64,000 nucleotides of DNA from Bacillota bacterium (GCA_023392615.1 JAEVYT010000002.1:310001-374000), one strand, 5' to 3'. Counted from the stretch's first letter, positions 46,095 to 55,662 are shown. Notes: generated from the letters alone by a model not told the origin. A program made the numbers and translations.

Positions 46095-47927
46095 ATGAAT
46101 CAGGCGCAACAGCAGGCTGTTTGTCATAAGGATGGGCCAATGTTGGTTCTTGCCGGTCCCGGATCAGGGAAAACGCTTGTAATTACGGAAAGAACCAGGT
46201 ATTTAATCGAAAAATGTCATGTTCCGCAGGATAAAATCTTAGTTATAACCTTCACAAAGGCTGCTGCGAACGAGATGAAGGAGCGTTTTATTGCGAACTC
46301 GAAATCTGGTGGAACCCGGGTGAACTTTGGCACTTTTCACGCGGTGTTTTTTACGATATTGAAACATGCATATCGACTTACCGCGGGTAATATCGTTCGT
46401 GAAGAAGTGAAATTTCAATATATGAAAGAAATTATTCATCAATTCGAGCTGGAATATGAGGATGAGAAGGAATTTATCTCTGATTTATCCTCAGAAATCA
46501 GTCTTGTAAAGGGAAATCGAATGAACGTGGAGAATTATTACTCACTGCACTGTGCGGATGAGGTATTTCGTGATATTTATAATGAATATAATCGGAAGCT
46601 GAAGAAATCGAATTTGATTGATTTTGACGATATGCTCCTTTATTGCTATCAGCTTCTCTCCCAACGATCTGATATCCTTGCGCTCTGGCAGAAAAAGTAC
46701 CAATATATATTAATCGACGAGTTCCAGGATATTAATATGGTGCAATATGATATCATACGCATGCTGGCATTACCGGAGAATAATCTGTTTGTCGTGGGAG
46801 ATGATGATCAATCCATCTATCGCTTTCGTGGAGCAAAGCCGGAGATTATGTTAAACTTTCCGCAGGATTATCCGATGTGTAAGAAGCTGGTTTTGGACAA
46901 AAATTATCGCTCCACCTCCAATATTATTAAGTCCGCTAATAACCTAATTTGTAATAATCAGAACCGTTTTGATAAAGTGATTACAGCGATAAAGGATGAG
47001 GGAAAGAAAGTTACAATACGACAGTTTGAGACCCTGACCAAGGAAAATCAAAGTATCTGTGAAGAAATTATTGATCATAGTAAGATGGGAGTTGCACTAT
47101 CTGATATGGCAATTCTTGTACGAACTAGCCATGGCTCCGGGTCGCTGATTCATAAGCTTATGGAATATAATATTCCATTTCAAATGAAGGATAACCTTCC
47201 AAACTTATTTGATCACTGGATTTCAAGAGATATTATTACTTATATTATGATTGCGATGGGAAGTACGGAACGCAGTCATTATCTTCAGATTATTAATCGT
47301 CCCAAACGCTATATCACGAGGGATTGTTTTGACAGCCCGGTGGTTGATTTCGATACGATAAAGGATTATTACGAGGATAAGAACTGGATGTTAGAACGAA
47401 TTGATCAATTAGAATATGATCTTGCATTACTGAATGGTATGGCACCTTATGCAGCGGTAAACTATATTAAGAAAGGGATAGGTTACGAGGACTATCTCAA
47501 AGAGTATGCGACTCAGAGAAGGATAAAGGCTGATGAATTACTTGAGATATTGGATGAGCTACAGGATAGTGCACGTGATTTTAAAACGTATGGAGAATGG
47601 TTTTCTCATATGGAAGAATATAAGGAAGAACTGAAGCGTCAGGCTACAAAAGCAAAGCAGAACAATACTCAGAGTGTCATGATTGCAACGATGCATAGTT
47701 CAAAAGGACTTGAGTATCACACGGTCTTTATCGCTGATGCAAACGAAGGAATTACGCCGCATAAGAAAGCGGTACTCCCAGAGGATATTGAAGAAGAGCG
47801 TAGACTGTTCTATGTGGCGATGACCCGTGCAAAGGAAGAGCTATTTATCTATTGTGCAAAGGATCGATTTAATAAGGTATCCGATCGCTCCAGATTTATT
47901 GACGAAATCTTGGAGACTAAACCATAA
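46095..47927 (+). CDS. UvrD/PcrA-type superfamily 1 DNA helicase
   Basis: ATP-dependent 3'-5' DNA helicase. Walker A GPGSGKT (21-27), motif Ia TFTKAAANEMKERF, Walker B DEFQDIN from D208, motif III GDDDQSIYRFRGA, and the C-terminal motifs TMHSSKGLEYHTVF and LFYVAMTRAKEEL are complete. At 610 residues it is about 100 shorter than PcrA, missing the C-terminal extension that binds RNA polymerase. I choose ATG 46095, after AGAAGGAGG and TTAAGGA; the frame extends to a GTG at 46044 without a ribosome site. Likely in DNA repair or replication restart. Confidence 0.9.
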   Translation: MNQAQQQAVCHKDGPMLVLAGPGSGKTLVITERTRYLIEKCHVPQDKILVITFTKAAANEMKERFIANSKSGGTRVNFGTFHAVFFTILKHAYRLTAGNIVREEVKFQYMKEIIHQFELEYEDEKEFISDLSSEISLVKGNRMNVENYYSLHCADEVFRDIYNEYNRKLKKSNLIDFDDMLLYCYQLLSQRSDILALWQKKYQYILIDEFQDINMVQYDIIRMLALPENNLFVVGDDDQSIYRFRGAKPEIMLNFPQDYPMCKKLVLDKNYRSTSNIIKSANNLICNNQNRFDKVITAIKDEGKKVTIRQFETLTKENQSICEEIIDHSKMGVALSDMAILVRTSHGSGSLIHKLMEYNIPFQMKDNLPNLFDHWISRDIITYIMIAMGSTERSHYLQIINRPKRYITRDCFDSPVVDFDTIKDYYEDKNWMLERIDQLEYDLALLNGMAPYAAVNYIKKGIGYEDYLKEYATQRRIKADELLEILDELQDSARDFKTYGEWFSHMEEYKEELKRQATKAKQNNTQSVMIATMHSSKGLEYHTVFIADANEGITPHKKAVLPEDIEEERRLFYVAMTRAKEELFIYCAKDRFNKVSDRSRFIDEILETKP

Positions 47928-47932
47928 AAAGA

Positions 47933-48005
47933 GGGATGTGAAATATAGCACTTGTCGTGTATGGAGATTCTTCCATGTACTGTAAGTGTTATAGATCAAC
48001 ATCCC
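47933..48005. terminator. Bidirectional hairpin terminator
   Basis: GGGATGT and TATAGCACTT at the left pair with AAGTGTTATA and ACATCCC at the right, with a bulge, and an inner ATGGA/TCCAT hairpin. It lies between the convergent helicase and DUF1292 genes. The stem foot GGGATGTT matches the ends of the repeat family and of the hairpin at 19263-19309. Confidence 0.65.
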
Positions 48006-48036
48006 TTTACAATAATAAAAATCTAATTAATGATTA

Positions 48037-48378
48037 TTATTTGTCGTCTTCTTCCTCTTCTTCATCGAACAGTTCATCGTATTCTTCAGAATCTAAAATC
48101 TCTTCAAATGCATCAGCAACCGCTTCGAATTCATCATCATCATCGATGTTAAGAAGCTGAGGCTCGCCATCTTCTTCAACATAACGGTATAAGAATACGT
48201 TGTCATCTTCTTCTTCGCCTTCTTCTGGTTGAAGTGCGATATACTCCTTGTCTTCTACTGAGAAAATTCCTAATACGATACAATTAAGCTCTGTACCGTC
48301 ATCTAATGACAATGTGATAAAATCATGATCATGATCATGTCCGCAGTCACAGCCGGAATCGTGATTGTGTTCGCCCAT
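48037..48378 (-). CDS. DUF1292 family protein (YrzB-like)
   Basis: Small acidic protein of 113 residues. After a His-rich N-terminus (HNHDSGCDCGHDHDHD, possible metal binding), the DUF1292 core reads ITLSLDDGTELNCIVLGIF and EYIALQP, then VFLYRY; the tail is almost all D and E. In Bacilli and Clostridia the family member is often found near ruvX and mreB-type or ybeY-type genes, but not here. GAGGTAG precedes the ATG. Function unknown. Confidence 0.85.
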   Translation of the reverse strand: MGEHNHDSGCDCGHDHDHDFITLSLDDGTELNCIVLGIFSVEDKEYIALQPEEGEEEDDNVFLYRYVEEDGEPQLLNIDDDDEFEAVADAFEEILDSEEYDELFDEEEEEDDK

Positions 48379-48881
48379 AATACTACCTCGCTTTTCTTAT
48401 TTATAGCACGCAAATAGAGAATATAATCTGCCTGCCAATTCCTGAAATATAATATTGGAATATAAGTAGAATGTATCAGATTGAGGAAAAAAATGCAATA
48501 TAAAACAAAAATTATTTTATAATAATAGAAAGCTTTGACATTATTATTGTTCTCTGCACTGAGGATTGGTACATTACTAGAAGTTTTCTGGTGATAGAAT
48601 CATGATTTTCTTTTGAGCAGTAGCGAACGTATAAGGATCTTATTTCTTGGCAATATCGAACTTATGTGCTATAATTGGCTGGCACTCATTGTCAAAAATA
48701 ATTGATGTTTTTCGTGTGAGATAGACAAAAAATCTGGGGATAACATTCTATGTATGTTGATAAAATTATGAAAACTCAGAGAGTTTGTTGATAAATACAT
48801 CAAATATATGAAATATATAAGGAACATTTTTTATAAGGATAAAAGCATCCTTACATAGATAAATTCAGGAGGAAGACACTT
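48379..48881. other. Gene-free region upstream of the DinG-like helicase
   Basis: About 500 AT-rich bases with no supported gene. The only clear signal is the promoter at 48647-48675. A short imperfect repeat of AAATATATGAAATATATAAGG type lies near 48800 and is probably chance. Confidence 0.5.
48647..48675 (+). promoter_or_regulatory. Promoter of the DinG/XPD-like helicase gene
   Basis: TTGGCA (48647-48652), 17-base spacer ending with a TG extension, then TATAAT (48670-48675). It predicts a leader of about 200 bases. Confidence 0.65.
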
Positions 48882-51287
48882 ATGCAGGATTCAAAAAATA
48901 TAAAAATATCGGTACGCAATCTTGTAGAGTTTATCTTGTGCTCCGGAGATCTAGATAATACCCGCGGGAAAAGTGATGCGGATGCCATGCAGGCAGGTAG
49001 TAAAATACATCGTAAGCTGCAAAAACAGATGGGATCGAATTATACTGCGGAGGTTCCGCTTACCATAACAGTGCCGGTTAGCAGAGATGGCATTGATTTT
49101 GAGCTGACGATCGAAGGAAGAGCGGATGGCATTATCGAGAACAGCAATATTCGGGAGGACTTTTCAGTTTTAATCTTTGAGGAAGAAGAGGCAAATCCTC
49201 CGGAAGTAATTATAGATGAGATTAAGGGCGTATACCGAGAACTGTCCCATATGACGGCTCCGGTTGGAGTGCATAGGGCTCAGGCGATGTGTTATGCATA
49301 TATCTATGCAACCAAAGAGGATTTAAGTAGGATAGGAGTTCGCATGACTTATTGTAATCTTGAGTCAGAGAATTTGCGCTATTTTGAAGAGACATTGACC
49401 TATGAAGAACTTCATACTTGGTTTGACCATCTTGTGTCGGAGTACGCTAAGTGGGCTGCCTGGCAGATCAAGTGGATTCAAAGACGTAACCAAGCAATTA
49501 AAGATACGGACTTTCCGTTCCCATATAGAGATGGTCAGAAGGAACTGGTTACCGGTGTGTATAAGACGTTATTAAGGAAGAAGAAGCTCTTTATCGAAGC
49601 ACCAACTGGTGTTGGTAAGACGATATCCACGGTATTCCCTTCTGTGAAGGCGATGGGGGAAGGGTTAGCAGACAAGATATTTTATCTGACAGCGAAGACG
49701 ATAACTAGAACAGTTGCAGAGGATACATTTAAGATACTTGGTGGCAGCGGTCTTCCTCTTAAGGTGGTTACAATTACAGCGAAGGAGAAGGTTTGCATCC
49801 TGGATAAACCGGATTGCAATCCCGGAGCATGTCCTCGTGCAGATGGGTATTTTGACCGCGTCAATGATGCAGTATATGATTTGTTAACGCATGAAAATGA
49901 CATCACTAGAGATCACATTAACGCATATGCAGAAAAACACTGTGTGTGTCCTTTTGAGATGGGCTTGGATGTGACATTATGGGCAGACGCTATCGTTTGC
50001 GATTATAATTATGTATTTGATCCAAATGTATATCTGAGAAGATTTTTTGCGAATGAAAAGCAAAACGACTATATTTTTCTGGTGGACGAGGCTCATAATC
50101 TTGTGGATCGTGCCAGGGAGATGTATAGTGCGGTATTATATAAAGATGATATTCTGAATGTGAAGCGTCTGATTAAAGATAAGAGTTTGAAACTAGTGAA
50201 ATATCTAGATTATTGTAATAATGATTTGCTTAAGTTAAAGAGAGAGTGCGATGAATTTGAAGTGATTGAGAATGTGGATGGCTTTGTAATGCATCTTATG
50301 AGTTTGATGACCGAATATGATACCTTTCTCCAAGAGGGATTTATTACAGAAGGGAAGGATGAGATTCTGCGACTCTATATGGATATCAGACATTTTCTGA
50401 ATATGTATGAAATTCATGATGATCGATATACGATTTATACCGATTATGAGGATAATGTTTTTCGTATAAAGCTTCAATGTATGGATCCTTCAAAAAACCT
50501 TCAGGAGTGCATGGGCAGAGGGAGAAGCGCTGTGTTGTTTTCTGCCACACTGCTTCCAATCAATTATTATATGGAGCAGCTAGGAGGGGACAAGGAAGAT
50601 TATGCGGTGTATGCACCATCTTCTTTTTTACCGGACAACCGTATTATAATGATAGGGAATGACGTTAGTACAAAGTATTCGAGAAGAAATGAACGTGAAT
50701 ATTTAAAAATACTACGATACATTAAGGATTTTACGGAAGCGAAAACGGGGAATTATATGGTGTTCTTTCCTTCCTACCAGATGCTGCAGGATATCGCTGC
50801 ATTAGCGGAAGGAGTACTGGAAGGGTTGGTCGTTCAGAGTACCACGATGACGGAGGAGGAGCGAGAACTGTTTCTCGAGGATTTCATAGATAATCCTAAG
50901 GCAAGTAGAATCGGCTTTTGCGTGATGGGTGGTATTTTCAGTGAAGGGATTGACCTAAAGAGCAACCGGTTGATCGGCGCGGTGATTGTCGGAACAGGAT
51001 TGCCTATGGTGTGTAATGAGAGAGAGCTGTTTCGAGGATATTTTGATGAAAGAAATGGTACCGGCTTTGACTATGCTTATCTCTATTCCGGTATGAATAA
51101 GGTACTACAATCTGGAGGAAGAGTCATCCGTACCAAGGAGGATAGGGGTGCTATCCTCCTGCTGGATGAAAGATTTACTCAAAAGCAATATTATAATTTG
51201 TTTCCGCGCGAGTGGTATCCGAATGTTTTAGTTAATGAACATAACATGAAGGAAACCCTGAAAGAGTTCTGGAATGTGACGGAGTAA
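48882..51287 (+). CDS. DinG/XPD-like superfamily 2 helicase with N-terminal nuclease-like domain
   Basis: Protein of 801 residues. The N-terminal 200 residues (GRADGIIE, EIKGVYRELSHM, HRAQAMCYAYIYA) look like a PD-(D/E)XK/Cas4-type nuclease fold. The helicase has Walker A APTGVGKT (about 240), DEAH box VDEAHNL (about 402) and C-terminal motifs GGIFSEGIDL and QSGGRVIRTKEDRG. Four cysteines between Walker A and DEAH (KVCILDKPDCNPGAC and CVCPF) probably hold an Fe-S cluster as in XPD and DinG. It should unwind DNA 5'-3' in repair. AGGAGGAAG precedes the ATG. Confidence 0.87.
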   Translation: MQDSKNIKISVRNLVEFILCSGDLDNTRGKSDADAMQAGSKIHRKLQKQMGSNYTAEVPLTITVPVSRDGIDFELTIEGRADGIIENSNIREDFSVLIFEEEEANPPEVIIDEIKGVYRELSHMTAPVGVHRAQAMCYAYIYATKEDLSRIGVRMTYCNLESENLRYFEETLTYEELHTWFDHLVSEYAKWAAWQIKWIQRRNQAIKDTDFPFPYRDGQKELVTGVYKTLLRKKKLFIEAPTGVGKTISTVFPSVKAMGEGLADKIFYLTAKTITRTVAEDTFKILGGSGLPLKVVTITAKEKVCILDKPDCNPGACPRADGYFDRVNDAVYDLLTHENDITRDHINAYAEKHCVCPFEMGLDVTLWADAIVCDYNYVFDPNVYLRRFFANEKQNDYIFLVDEAHNLVDRAREMYSAVLYKDDILNVKRLIKDKSLKLVKYLDYCNNDLLKLKRECDEFEVIENVDGFVMHLMSLMTEYDTFLQEGFITEGKDEILRLYMDIRHFLNMYEIHDDRYTIYTDYEDNVFRIKLQCMDPSKNLQECMGRGRSAVLFSATLLPINYYMEQLGGDKEDYAVYAPSSFLPDNRIIMIGNDVSTKYSRRNEREYLKILRYIKDFTEAKTGNYMVFFPSYQMLQDIAALAEGVLEGLVVQSTTMTEEERELFLEDFIDNPKASRIGFCVMGGIFSEGIDLKSNRLIGAVIVGTGLPMVCNERELFRGYFDERNGTGFDYAYLYSGMNKVLQSGGRVIRTKEDRGAILLLDERFTQKQYYNLFPREWYPNVLVNEHNMKETLKEFWNVTE

Positions 51288-51322
51288 GTACACAATGAAA
51301 ATCATGCATATTAAAAAGGTTT

Positions 51323-52204
51323 TTAAAAATGTAGTAAATCACCTATGTAGCGGAATCCATTTTCTTTCCTAAGAAAATCCTTGCCGGTTTTAACACGAAA
51401 TAGTAGGTTGGTTAACAAAAAGAATAAAATTCCAAAGAACCCTCCTAGCATTCCATAAATTAAATCATCTACATCACAGCGTTCGTTGATGATAAAATAT
51501 TGTACTATCTCAATGATTAACGGCAAAGCAGTCAAAGCAGCCAGCTTATATAGAAGAGGTCGCTTACGAAGTAAAAGACCCAGATAAAAACCATAAGGTA
51601 AAAAGTATAGAATTCTTGGTAGTAGATAAGTAAAAATTGCACCTAATGTAACAGAGCCGTCCAAATAATTATTCTCAATCTGAGTAGTGATTATCTGGAA
51701 GGGCATGAAATTAGCATTTGTGCCAATATCATGATATAACCAAGGGAAGGCATGAGTGGCAAAGCTACCATAAATCAATATAACTGTATAGAAGAAAACA
51801 AACACGATACTGGTATTTCGAAAGTATACATTGTAATCATCCAAACGGATTCCATAATCAAAAGTATGTCGAAGTAGTCCGATGAAAGCGGGTGCAAGCC
51901 AGTTGATCACTACAATTCCAATCATGGTGCCTGAAAAGGGAAGAATAGCTTGATCATTGCCATAGGTAAGTACAATAAAAATTAAACTCATAAAGATATT
52001 TAGTAAAGAATAATTAAAGCATGAATTAAAAGTAATTGTCCTCTCGTGAAGAATGTGGCAGCACAGCAGGGTAATTATACAGGATAACGTCCATATAACA
52101 AAGACGGACGAGGTGAAATAATAACCTATAAACTGCACAAGAATGGTCAGAATACTAAGTAAAATAACGAGAGTGGAAGCTTGCATATTTGCTCGTCTTT
52201 GCAT
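51323..52204 (-). CDS. VanZ-like family membrane protein
   Basis: Membrane protein of 293 residues with about eight helices. The C-terminal half has the VanZ pattern: NFMPFQII, YFLPYGFYLGLLL, EIVQYFI and CDVDDLIYGMLGGFFG. The N-terminal helices form an extra membrane domain. VanZ gives low-level teicoplanin resistance, but most relatives are uncharacterised. The ribosome site is weak, and a second start at the ATG seven codons in is possible. It follows the lipid kinase gene by 19 bases, so they are likely co-transcribed. Confidence 0.78.
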   Translation of the reverse strand: MQRRANMQASTLVILLSILTILVQFIGYYFTSSVFVIWTLSCIITLLCCHILHERTITFNSCFNYSLLNIFMSLIFIVLTYGNDQAILPFSGTMIGIVVINWLAPAFIGLLRHTFDYGIRLDDYNVYFRNTSIVFVFFYTVILIYGSFATHAFPWLYHDIGTNANFMPFQIITTQIENNYLDGSVTLGAIFTYLLPRILYFLPYGFYLGLLLRKRPLLYKLAALTALPLIIEIVQYFIINERCDVDDLIYGMLGGFFGILFFLLTNLLFRVKTGKDFLRKENGFRYIGDLLHF

Positions 52205-52223
52205 AGGAAATTCGCCTACTTTC

Positions 52224-53150
52224 TTATAGTATCATTCGTATTTTTTCTTGAATACATTTAACCTTTATATGAGAACATACGGCAGGAACTTCGCCATCCG
52301 TATGAACAGAGGTTTCTTGATTGGTGAACACTTCGATCTCCTTGCAATGAAAGGATTCCACTCCCCTATGTTTTACATGAGTTCCGGAAAAGATGGTGGG
52401 CAATAAGAGAAATGCTCTTAAGGTGGATAACCCATGAACCAAGCACACACTTAATTTGCCATCGCAAGGATCGGCCGAAGGAGCCATCTTTAATCCTCCT
52501 CCTTCATATTTATGAATCATACTGGAGATCAATAGCACATTCTTATAGGTGGTTTTTTGGTTACCATCTACGATAACGGTGGCATCAATATGCTTTGCAG
52601 TAAGCAACTGCTTAATTGCGATTGCGATATAGATGAACTTACCCGCTCCAAAGCGATTAAGTCGCTTCTTTAATGGGGAAGCTTGTACTTCATTACAGAC
52701 ATTGGCGTCATAGCCAATCCCGCTAGAACATGCGAATCGTCTGGCAGGGAAATCACTGCCTGGGAAAGCCATCTCCCCATGATCTAAATATTTAAATTTA
52801 ATAGGTTTTAAGATATTACCAAGAGCAGTAATCGGATCTCTTGCTATCTTCAAGCTTCTCGCAAGATCATTACTGGAGCCGGAGGGAACATATCCAAGTA
52901 AAACTTCATTAAAGTTATCAATTCCATTCAAAACTTCATTAACGGTTCCATCGCCACCCAGAATAATTATATTCTTTATTCCTTCATTCTCTAAGCAAAG
53001 CTGATTCACCAGATGACTTGCATGTCCCGTGTGTTTCGTAAATGATTCCGTATAAGGAATCTTCATTTTATCTAATTCATTTTTAACAGTCCACCAATAT
53101 TTAATGCCCCTTCCGGAGCTGGATTTTGGATTGATTATAAAATGATACAT
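52224..53150 (-). CDS. Diacylglycerol kinase-family lipid kinase (YegS/DgkB-like)
   Basis: Soluble or peripheral lipid kinase of 308 residues. FIINPKSSSGRG at the N-terminus and LGGDGTVNEVLNG (about 79-91) form the ATP-binding catalytic motif, PSGSSNDLAR follows, and HTDGEVP near the C-terminus completes the family pattern. In Firmicutes DgkB recycles diacylglycerol to phosphatidic acid; other members are sphingosine-kinase-like. AAAGGAGA precedes the ATG. It may act in the same membrane-lipid context as the VanZ-like neighbour. Confidence 0.87.
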   Translation of the reverse strand: MYHFIINPKSSSGRGIKYWWTVKNELDKMKIPYTESFTKHTGHASHLVNQLCLENEGIKNIIILGGDGTVNEVLNGIDNFNEVLLGYVPSGSSNDLARSLKIARDPITALGNILKPIKFKYLDHGEMAFPGSDFPARRFACSSGIGYDANVCNEVQASPLKKRLNRFGAGKFIYIAIAIKQLLTAKHIDATVIVDGNQKTTYKNVLLISSMIHKYEGGGLKMAPSADPCDGKLSVCLVHGLSTLRAFLLLPTIFSGTHVKHRGVESFHCKEIEVFTNQETSVHTDGEVPAVCSHIKVKCIQEKIRMIL

Positions 53151-53392
53151 TCAGTAGTCTCCTTTAAAAGGTTTATATTAACCTAATACATTTCAATATT
53201 ATATGATATTCCTTTTCTTGTCAACGAATATGAGGTAAAGTGTCATAACGTGCGATGGGTACAAGCACTTAAAAATTAAAATTCTCATACTATGTATAGA
53301 ACGTAAAAGGCATTCATATATTGTTAGGTTGCCAGTTCGTTTTGGTTATAAAAGGGATTTTATAAACTAGGATATTGAAAGGAGACTGAAGA

Positions 53393-53674
53393 ATGGAAAG
53401 ACGAGTATATCGTGGGAATTCCGGCAGTAATTGCGCGAACAGTAGATATAAACGCATGGAGCCCAGTCGCAGGGATATGTGCAGAGAACAAGTGAAATAT
53501 GATGATTGCGAAAGAGAGAGTAGAAAACAGGATTTTGATCTTTTCCCTATAGCAATGTGTTATGTTCCTTGGCAGTGTTTTAGAGATCTGTATGAAAGTG
53601 AATATGATGCTCTCGCCAACGGTACTTTATTCAAAGAACTGGATTTAAAATGGTATGGAAGGGGCTGTAAATGA
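53393..53674 (+). CDS. cotJA: Spore coat-associated protein CotJA
   Basis: Small protein of 93 residues. The conserved CotJA core is FPIAMCYVPWQCFRDLY followed by ALANGTLFKELDL; the N-terminal 45 residues are basic and variable. CotJA is needed to bring CotJC into the spore coat in Bacillus. GAAAGGAG precedes the ATG, and the stop overlaps the cotJB start as ATGA. Expression is expected in the mother cell during sporulation under sigma-E; I could not find a convincing sigma-E promoter in the 240 bases upstream. Confidence 0.85.
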   Translation: MERRVYRGNSGSNCANSRYKRMEPSRRDMCREQVKYDDCERESRKQDFDLFPIAMCYVPWQCFRDLYESEYDALANGTLFKELDLKWYGRGCK

Positions 53675-53931
53675 TGGAGGGTATAAGTAGAGAAAAGTTA
53701 TTTGCTTGTATACAAGCTACAAGTTTCGTTTGTGATGAATTAAGACTGTTCTTAGATACCCACCCAACAGACAAAGAAGCTTTGGAATACTGGGATAGAG
53801 TATCAACGGTAAGAAATGAAGCGGTTACGGAATATACCAGATGTTTCGGTCCAATTGAAGCTTATCGGGTAATCAATGATAATACTTGGGCATGGGTAGA
53901 GGATCCGTGGCCTTGGGAAGGATGGTGCTAA
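53671..53931 (+). CDS. cotJB: Spore coat protein CotJB
   Basis: Protein of 86 residues with the CotJB pattern: LFACIQATSFVCDELRLFLD at the N-terminus, PTDKEALEYWD in the middle and the tryptophan-rich end NTWAWVEDPWPWEGWC. It is encoded between cotJA and cotJC with overlaps of a few bases, the standard operon order. It has a structural or localisation role in the coat. Confidence 0.88.
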   Translation: MMEGISREKLFACIQATSFVCDELRLFLDTHPTDKEALEYWDRVSTVRNEAVTEYTRCFGPIEAYRVINDNTWAWVEDPWPWEGWC

Positions 53932-53934
53932 GCT

Positions 53935-54543
53935 ATGTGGAGTTATGAAAGAAGATTACAGTACCCAGTTAATATAAGCGAAACAAATCCGAAGCTTGCT
54001 CAAGTTATCATGAGTCAATATGGCGGTCCTGATGGTGAAATCGGTGCATCCTTGCGCTATTTATCTCAACGTTTCGTTATGCCGAACCGTAAGGTTGTTG
54101 GAGTATTAAACGATATAGGAACAGAAGAGCTGGCTCACATGGAAATTGTTGGTGCAATCGTTCATCAGCTTACCAGAGATCTTACCCCGGATCAGATCGT
54201 AGAAGGTGGATTCCAAAATTATTATGTAGATCATACGTTAGGAGTTTGGCCTATGGCAGCAGGCGGCATACCATTCTCCTCTACCACATTCCAGAGTAAA
54301 GGCGATCCGATTACTGACCTTGTTGAAGACATGGCAGCAGAACAGAAGGCGAGAACAACTTACGATAATATTCTCCGATTAATATGTGATCACGACGTAT
54401 GTGATCCGATTAAATTCTTAAGAGAGAGAGAAATCGTTCATTTCCAGAGATTTGGTGAATCGCTAAGACTTATTCAGGATGAATTAGATTCTAGAAACTT
54501 CTATGCATTTAACCTAGCTTATACACCTGACTTATTTAAATAG
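53935..54543 (+). CDS. cotJC: Spore coat protein CotJC (manganese catalase-like)
   Basis: Ferritin-like di-manganese protein of 202 residues. Metal ligands are suggested by E35 (GEIGASLRYL), E65 and H68 (EELAHMEI), and in the second half by EDMAAEQKAR and REREIVHFQRF. Manganese catalases break down hydrogen peroxide, so CotJC probably protects the spore. The stop is followed within 10 bases by a GC-rich hairpin (54549-54570). Confidence 0.92.
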   Translation: MWSYERRLQYPVNISETNPKLAQVIMSQYGGPDGEIGASLRYLSQRFVMPNRKVVGVLNDIGTEELAHMEIVGAIVHQLTRDLTPDQIVEGGFQNYYVDHTLGVWPMAAGGIPFSSTTFQSKGDPITDLVEDMAAEQKARTTYDNILRLICDHDVCDPIKFLREREIVHFQRFGESLRLIQDELDSRNFYAFNLAYTPDLFK

Positions 54544-54548
54544 TAACA

Positions 54549-54624
54549 CCGGGGCTTTTAGGCCCCGTACATAAAAAGAACCTCAAACGCATTAAGGGGA
54601 AAGGAGAGGAGGTTGCGTTTGAGG
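54549..54624. other. Hairpins after cotJC
   Basis: First, CGGGGC pairs with GCCCCG (54551-54567) without a T-run. Second, CCTCAAACGCA (54581-54591) pairs perfectly with TGCGTTTGAGG (54614-54624) around a purine-rich 22-base loop. The first is the likely end of the cotJ message. The bases between here and the riboswitch at 54872 hold no gene. Confidence 0.55.
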
Positions 54625-54871
54625 AAGGTATTGTTAATCTGATACTTGTATCATACAATAAATTACTAAATGTGACATTAGATATACTTGTGATTAATTG
54701 TTCGTTATTGTTATTCATAATTCAAATTAATAATATAAACTGAAGATATGGAATAAATTGAGTATTAATCATAGTTATAGAATGGATTATATTTATTAAT
54801 AAGCTATGAATAAATTAACTCTTGCAAATATAAATTCCTATGTTATACTTGGTTTACAAAATTAAAAAAGA

Positions 54872-54970
54872 AGCAGAGTAGGATTGTGCGCGTTAAGTGC
54901 TGGTTGAACAGGGAGTTGTCAATCGGACGAAAAGGAAACTTGCGGTGCATGGTTCGCATCCCGCTGCTAC
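54872..54970 (+). promoter_or_regulatory. Tetrahydrofolate (THF) riboswitch aptamer
   Basis: The conserved THF-I segments are present in order: GCAGAGTAGG, GCGTTAAGTGCTG, GAACAGGGAGTTGTC, GGACGAAAAGG, then TTGCGGTGCATGGTTCGC and ATCCCGCTGC. GTAG and CTAC at the two ends form P1. Downstream, CTACA (54967-54971) can instead pair with TGTAG (55013-55017) extending an AGATAAT/ATTATCT hairpin, so P1 and this structure exclude each other. It precedes folT by 76 bases, matching known THF control of folate import. Confidence 0.92.
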
Positions 54971-55046
54971 AGTTAGATAATCGAATATTTTATATTTGGT
55001 ATTATCTTCTATTGTAGTAAAGGTCTGCAAAGGAGGTAATTTTTTT

Positions 55047-55613
55047 ATGAGCAAAATTAATGATTTAATTCTGTCTTCCGCTAAGGAATTCAAGAATCCA
55101 AGAAGTATTGTTTTGGCAGCTATGTTTGGTGCGATTTCAATGATTCTAAGTAGTATGAGTATTATGATTGGCGAAATCATAAAGATTAATTTGGTATTTC
55201 TACCGAATGAATTCGTCAATTATGCACTTGGCCCGGTCTTTGGTGTGGTATACGGTGCGGTCATGGATGTCCTGAATTACATAGTAAAGCCGCAGGGGGC
55301 ATTCTTTCCCGGGTTTACAATCAGCGCAATCTTAACCGGACTTCTCTATGGTTTCATGTTGTACAAGAGATCAATCAGTTTAAAACGTGTTATTATTGCT
55401 AATGTAGTTCGCTCAATATTTATTGATGCATTATTAAATACCTACTGGTTAACAATCTTAATGGGTAATAATTTTGGAGCTATTTTATCATTACGTATTA
55501 CAAAAATTTTAATAATGCTTCCTGTTGAAACCATCATATTGTTTACTGTGATAAAAGCAGTTGAAAAGACTGGTGTAATGGAGCTGTTTGCTTCAAGAAA
55601 ACTAAAAGTATAA
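55047..55613 (+). CDS. folT: Folate ECF transporter S component
   Basis: Membrane substrate-binding subunit of 188 residues with about six helices; SIVLAAMFGAISMILSSMSI and LGPVFGVVYGAVMDVLNYI are in the regions typical of FolT, and the A-X3-A-like AAMFGA motif contacts the energising EcfT. It would take up folate with a shared EcfAAT module encoded elsewhere. AAAGGAGGT precedes ATG 55047; the frame is open from 54996 inside the leader. The THF riboswitch directly upstream confirms the substrate class. Confidence 0.9.
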   Translation: MSKINDLILSSAKEFKNPRSIVLAAMFGAISMILSSMSIMIGEIIKINLVFLPNEFVNYALGPVFGVVYGAVMDVLNYIVKPQGAFFPGFTISAILTGLLYGFMLYKRSISLKRVIIANVVRSIFIDALLNTYWLTILMGNNFGAILSLRITKILIMLPVETIILFTVIKAVEKTGVMELFASRKLKV

Positions 55614-55662
55614 CATGTATTATTTTTGAATGATTGTAACAAGGATAAGTTAATCTATAAGG

